From assembly GCA_963771505.1 (NCBI GenBank), contig CAVYTO010000006.1, forward strand, positions 1 through 64,000: a stretch of DNA of 64,000 nucleotides, given 5' to 3'. This document shows, in pieces, positions 61,399 to 64,000 of the stretch; position 1 is the stretch's first letter; each line of letters begins with the position of its first letter. The DNA comes from JAJPHW01 sp963771505. Its GTDB lineage: Bacteria; Acidobacteriota; Terriglobia; Terriglobales; Acidobacteriaceae. The notes under the pieces were generated by a model. The model ran no database searches. It was not told the DNA's origin and saw nothing but the letters and a program-made list of their open reading frames with translations. A program made the translations under genes and the position numbers.

Positions 61399-61411
61399 GT
61401 CGCCCTAGCGA

Positions 61412-62077
61412 TCAGTCAAACGTGGCGGTCACTGCCCGGTTGGCGGTCAGATTGTCGACGGTGCAAGTCTGACCGGACATGACGTCGCAGCCGCTCCATC
61501 CACCAAAAGTTCCGCCAGCTGTGGCGGTGAGGGTAATGGTTGAGCCGCTGGTGAAGCTGGCGGTGCAGGTGGCTGTGCACGTCAGTCCCACCGGCGAACT
61601 GGTGACGGTGCCTGCTCCTGTACCTGCGAAATCGATTGTAAGCGTAGGACCGGTGCCGGTGAAGCAGGTAACGTTCACCATGATGTAGCCAGTGACCACT
61701 GCTCCACCTGAAGATATTCCCCCATCGCTGCTGTTCTTGTTGACGGTGGCCGAAACCAGTGTGCCTCCGCAATCCTCACCGGTAGCGGTCACCAATCCGG
61801 AATTGCTGACTGAGGCGACCCCCGGAGTGTTGGACGACCACGTCACCTGACTGGTGATGTCTTTGGTGACGGGCGGATGTATGAAATTGCCAAGCGCGCG
61901 TAATTGCACCGTGAGACCCGCGTCCAGTGGTACAGGAATGTTTGACGCGCCAAATGTCTCCATGGAAGGCTGAATGGTAATCGACGTTAATTGCTGATCG
62001 CGCCCGCAACTGGGCAGACCCGCTAGACAGGCGATCGCCAACAAAAGCAGTAAATTCTCGTATGACTTAAACCTCAT
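61412..62077 (-). CDS. lipoprotein with Ig-like and InlB-type repeat domains
   Basis: 221 residues with a lipoprotein signal ending LAGLPSCG. A BIG2-like Ig domain (about 30-130, VTWSSNTPGVASVSNSGLV) precedes a repeat-type beta domain (TITLTATAGGTFGGWSGC) at the C-terminus. It is probably anchored to a membrane and exposed. No catalytic residues are visible. Confidence 0.75.
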   Translation of the reverse strand: MRFKSYENLLLLLAIACLAGLPSCGRDQQLTSITIQPSMETFGASNIPVPLDAGLTVQLRALGNFIHPPVTKDITSQVTWSSNTPGVASVSNSGLVTATGEDCGGTLVSATVNKNSSDGGISSGGAVVTGYIMVNVTCFTGTGPTLTIDFAGTGAGTVTSSPVGLTCTATCTASFTSGSTITLTATAGGTFGGWSGCDVMSGQTCTVDNLTANRAVTATFD

Positions 62078-62181
62078 GCCTTCTCCTGGGTTGGAGCAAC
62101 TTCACGCAAACGGGGGATGCAGTTTCGTCACAATTTAAGTGCAAGACGACCCAAAAAGCAAGCGCTTCATGCGGATGCGTA

Positions 62182-63213
62182 TCACGCGACAGCTTCGCTA
62201 ACGGTTTGGGCAAATTGCCGCACGTCTTCTTCGGTGGTATCGAAGGAGCACATCCAGCGCACTACGGATTGTGATTCGTCCCACACATAGAAGAAGTAGC
62301 GCTCGAGAATTTTGGCAATGGCCGGGCGGGGAATTTGAGCGAAGACTCCGTTCGCGTCGACATCGTACACGAGTTTGATTTGGGGGATCTGTGCCAGTGA
62401 TTGCTTCAACATTTGCGCCATCGCGTTGGCTTGGCCGGCGTTTTTCAGCCAAAGGTCGTCGGTCAGCAAAGCGTTGAATTGAGCGGAGATGAAACGCATC
62501 TTGGAAGCCAGTTGCATCCCCTGTTTGCGGAGAAAAGGCATGTCCTTGCCAAGCTTGGCGTCAAAAAACACGAGCGCTTCGGCGCCCATAGCGCCGTTTT
62601 TTGTGCCACCGAAAGACAGGATATCGATACCCGCGTCGCGCGAAGCGGCGCGCAGGCTGACGCCGAGGCTGGCAGCGGCGTTGGCGATCCGAGCGCCGTC
62701 CATGTGAAGGAACATGTGGCGCTCATGAGCGAATTCTGCAAGTGCCCGAATCTCTTCGGGGCGATATACCGTTCCTACCTCGGTCGATTGCGTGATGGAA
62801 ATTACTCGCGGCTGCACGTGATGCTGGTCGCCGATTCCATGATAGGCCCGGCTGACCGCGTCCACCGTCAACTTGCCGTTGATTGCGGGAACCGGAAGCA
62901 ACTTGCATCCGGTAAACTTTTCGGGCGCACCACATTCGTCCGTATTGATGTGGGCAGCGTCGCTGCAAATAATTGCATGGAAAGTGTTGGTGATTGCCTT
63001 CAATCCTAGACAATTGGCCGCCGTGCCGTTAAAAACTATGTAAACTCCTACGTCATCGCCAAAGTGCTGTTTGAACTTTTCGATGGCGGCCTGGGTGTAG
63101 GGGTCGTCTCCGTAACCCACTGTGTGGCCGGTGTTGGCTTCGGAAATAGCCGCTAGCACGGCAGGATGGACACTGGCATTATTGTCGCTGGCAAAACTGC
63201 GAGCGGGTTTCAT
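62182..63213 (-). CDS. low-specificity threonine aldolase (PLP enzyme)
   Basis: 343 residues of the beta-eliminating lyase/threonine aldolase family. PLP lysine is K205 in FGGTKNGAMG, and the cofactor-stacking H89 lies in DAAHINTDE. DGARIANAA is the typical Asp-binding segment. It cleaves threonine or allo-threonine to glycine and acetaldehyde. It is a single gene. Confidence 0.92.
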   Translation of the reverse strand: MKPARSFASDNNASVHPAVLAAISEANTGHTVGYGDDPYTQAAIEKFKQHFGDDVGVYIVFNGTAANCLGLKAITNTFHAIICSDAAHINTDECGAPEKFTGCKLLPVPAINGKLTVDAVSRAYHGIGDQHHVQPRVISITQSTEVGTVYRPEEIRALAEFAHERHMFLHMDGARIANAAASLGVSLRAASRDAGIDILSFGGTKNGAMGAEALVFFDAKLGKDMPFLRKQGMQLASKMRFISAQFNALLTDDLWLKNAGQANAMAQMLKQSLAQIPQIKLVYDVDANGVFAQIPRPAIAKILERYFFYVWDESQSVVRWMCSFDTTEEDVRQFAQTVSEAVA

Positions 63214-63302
63214 GATCCTGAATAATGTAGCAGAGAGAATTTCGGCGGTGCCCAGGCTTAGTAGGATTTTTTCAACGGTTTGTTAACTTTTGTCACTTTT
63301 TC

Positions 63303-63316
63303 GAGTCTTTTGACTC
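63303..63316. promoter_or_regulatory. small palindrome upstream of the efflux adaptor gene
   Basis: GAGTC-TTTT-GACTC is a 5-bp inverted repeat about 80 bases before the adaptor start, in a T-rich stretch. It could be an operator. Confidence 0.3.
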
Positions 63317-63395
63317 TTCGCTTCAATCTAAGGAAAAACCGCAAACGGTCGGGAGAAGGCACTGCGAGACAAGAACCGATCAAGGAAACTGCACA

Positions 63396-64000
63396 ATGTT
63401 CTTTAAACCATCGGCGAAAAATGGGACGCGACTGCTAGGTACGTTGGCGGCGTTGTCTTTAGCGGTTATAGGCGCAGCATGCGGAGGGGCCGCTAAAAAC
63501 GCCCAGCCGCAAGGACCGCCGGGTTTTCCGGTTAAGCTTCAGGTTGCACAGTCGCAAGACGTAAGCGTTACCAGCGATTATGTCGCAACTTTGAAGTCGC
63601 GCGATTCCGCGATCATCATGCCGGAAGTCGAAGGCCGTATCACTCACATCTTTACGCATTCGGGGGCCAGAGTTGCGGCTGGCGCGCAACTGATGCAGAT
63701 CGACCCTAGCAAACAGCAAGCCACGGTCAGCAGTCAGGAAAGCAGTAGAGCGGCGCAACAAGCGACTCTGGCATATGCGCAGCAGCAGCTTCAGCGTACC
63801 CAGGGGCTTTACGACGCGAAGGTAGTTAGCAAGCAGGAACTCGACCAGGCAAAGTCGAACTACGACAACGCACAGTCGCAGGTGAAGGCGCTTGACGAAG
63901 TGGTACGCGAGCAAAAGGTTCAGTTACGTTATTACACCGTGATTGCCACGTCGGCGGGCGTTGTTGGGGACATTCCAGTTCGCGTCGGCGACAGGGTGAC
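63396..64000 (+). CDS. RND efflux periplasmic adaptor (HlyD/MFP family), partial
   Basis: The first 201 residues are visible; the window ends inside the gene. A lipoprotein signal ends IGAACGG. The biotinyl-lipoyl half-motif SRDSAIIMPEVEGRI, then VAAGAQLMQIDPS, precedes a coiled-coil hairpin (about 105-175, with AQQQLQRTQGLYDAKVVSKQ). The second lipoyl half starts at YYTVIATSAGVVGDIPVRVG. It links an inner-membrane RND pump to an outer-membrane channel; those genes are expected downstream. The ATG at 63396 has AAGGAA upstream. Confidence 0.92.
   Translation, partial: MFFKPSAKNGTRLLGTLAALSLAVIGAACGGAAKNAQPQGPPGFPVKLQVAQSQDVSVTSDYVATLKSRDSAIIMPEVEGRITHIFTHSGARVAAGAQLMQIDPSKQQATVSSQESSRAAQQATLAYAQQQLQRTQGLYDAKVVSKQELDQAKSNYDNAQSQVKALDEVVREQKVQLRYYTVIATSAGVVGDIPVRVGDRV

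Overview
The window reads as a chromosomal core segment of a Gram-negative bacterium, most likely an Acidobacteriota (Terriglobia/Koribacter-like) genome. The basis is GC-rich coding, outer-membrane functions (LptE, OmpA-type protein, porin-like cytochrome), GH63-type glucosidase, PKD/Ig-repeat secreted proteins, and the gene combinations phoH-ybeY-corC-era and tsaB-rimI. This placement is inference from gene content, not from a marker phylogeny. I see no integrase, transposase, phage gene or CRISPR array.

Layout. 0.2-3.8 kb: an NtrY/NtrX-like two-component pair. 3.8-8.2 kb (minus): phoH, ybeY, a CorC/HlyC protein, era and an RsbW-like ATPase. 8.4-17.8 kb: mixed single genes, including an SH3 lipoprotein, an acetyltransferase, a nucleotidyltransferase, an M1 aminopeptidase and a GH63 glucosidase. 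17.8-22.6 kb: a Crp/Fnr regulator, divergent from an electron-transfer operon that encodes a monoheme cytochrome-porin fusion (Cyc2-like), a small cytochrome c, a Rieske protein and a cytochrome b6/subunit IV/cytochrome c fusion. A perfect TGTGA-N6-TCACA site lies between them. 22.6-25.7 kb: tRNA-Gln, an isochorismatase-like hydrolase, an SDR, a frameshifted P-loop kinase and a PPOX-like protein. 25.8-32.5 kb: gap, pgk, an ECF sigma factor with a small membrane protein, tpiA, an M23 protein, tRNA-Leu(GAG), secG and an MBL-fold hydrolase.

32.6-36.6 kb: a secreted protein, an aminotransferase, tsaD, a CheY-like receiver and a small zinc-ribbon-like protein. 36.7-42.9 kb: a complete ISC iron-sulfur assembly operon (iscR-iscS-iscU-iscA-hscB-hscA-fdx-iscX) behind a promoter that carries an inverted repeat. 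43.0-47.7 kb: rpsT converges on a minus-strand run psd-pssA-(Asd-like)-lptE-holA, linking phospholipid synthesis and outer-membrane assembly. 47.8-51.3 kb (minus): meaB-mce, a secreted protein, tsaB, rimI and a DUF465 protein. 51.4-59.4 kb: a TPR protein with a degenerate peptidase-like domain, an OmpA-family protein, a second two-component system (a response regulator with an intact GAFTGA motif, then its kinase) and a secreted protein. 59.4-63.2 kb (minus apart from one small gene): a 3-oxoacid CoA-transferase pair, small basic and zinc-ribbon proteins, a lipoprotein and a threonine aldolase. The window ends inside an RND-type periplasmic adaptor gene.

The most interesting items are: (1) the Cyc2-like cytochrome-porin joined to a fused b6-c complex, with a divergent regulator and a matching operator; (2) the first NtrC-type regulator, whose sigma-54 contact loop GAFTGA reads SSFPAA; (3) HscB with an N-terminal tetracysteine motif like eukaryotic HSC20; (4) the paired palindromes at the iscR promoter; (5) an Asd-family protein without its catalytic cysteine inside a phospholipid operon; (6) a one-base frameshift in a conserved kinase gene.
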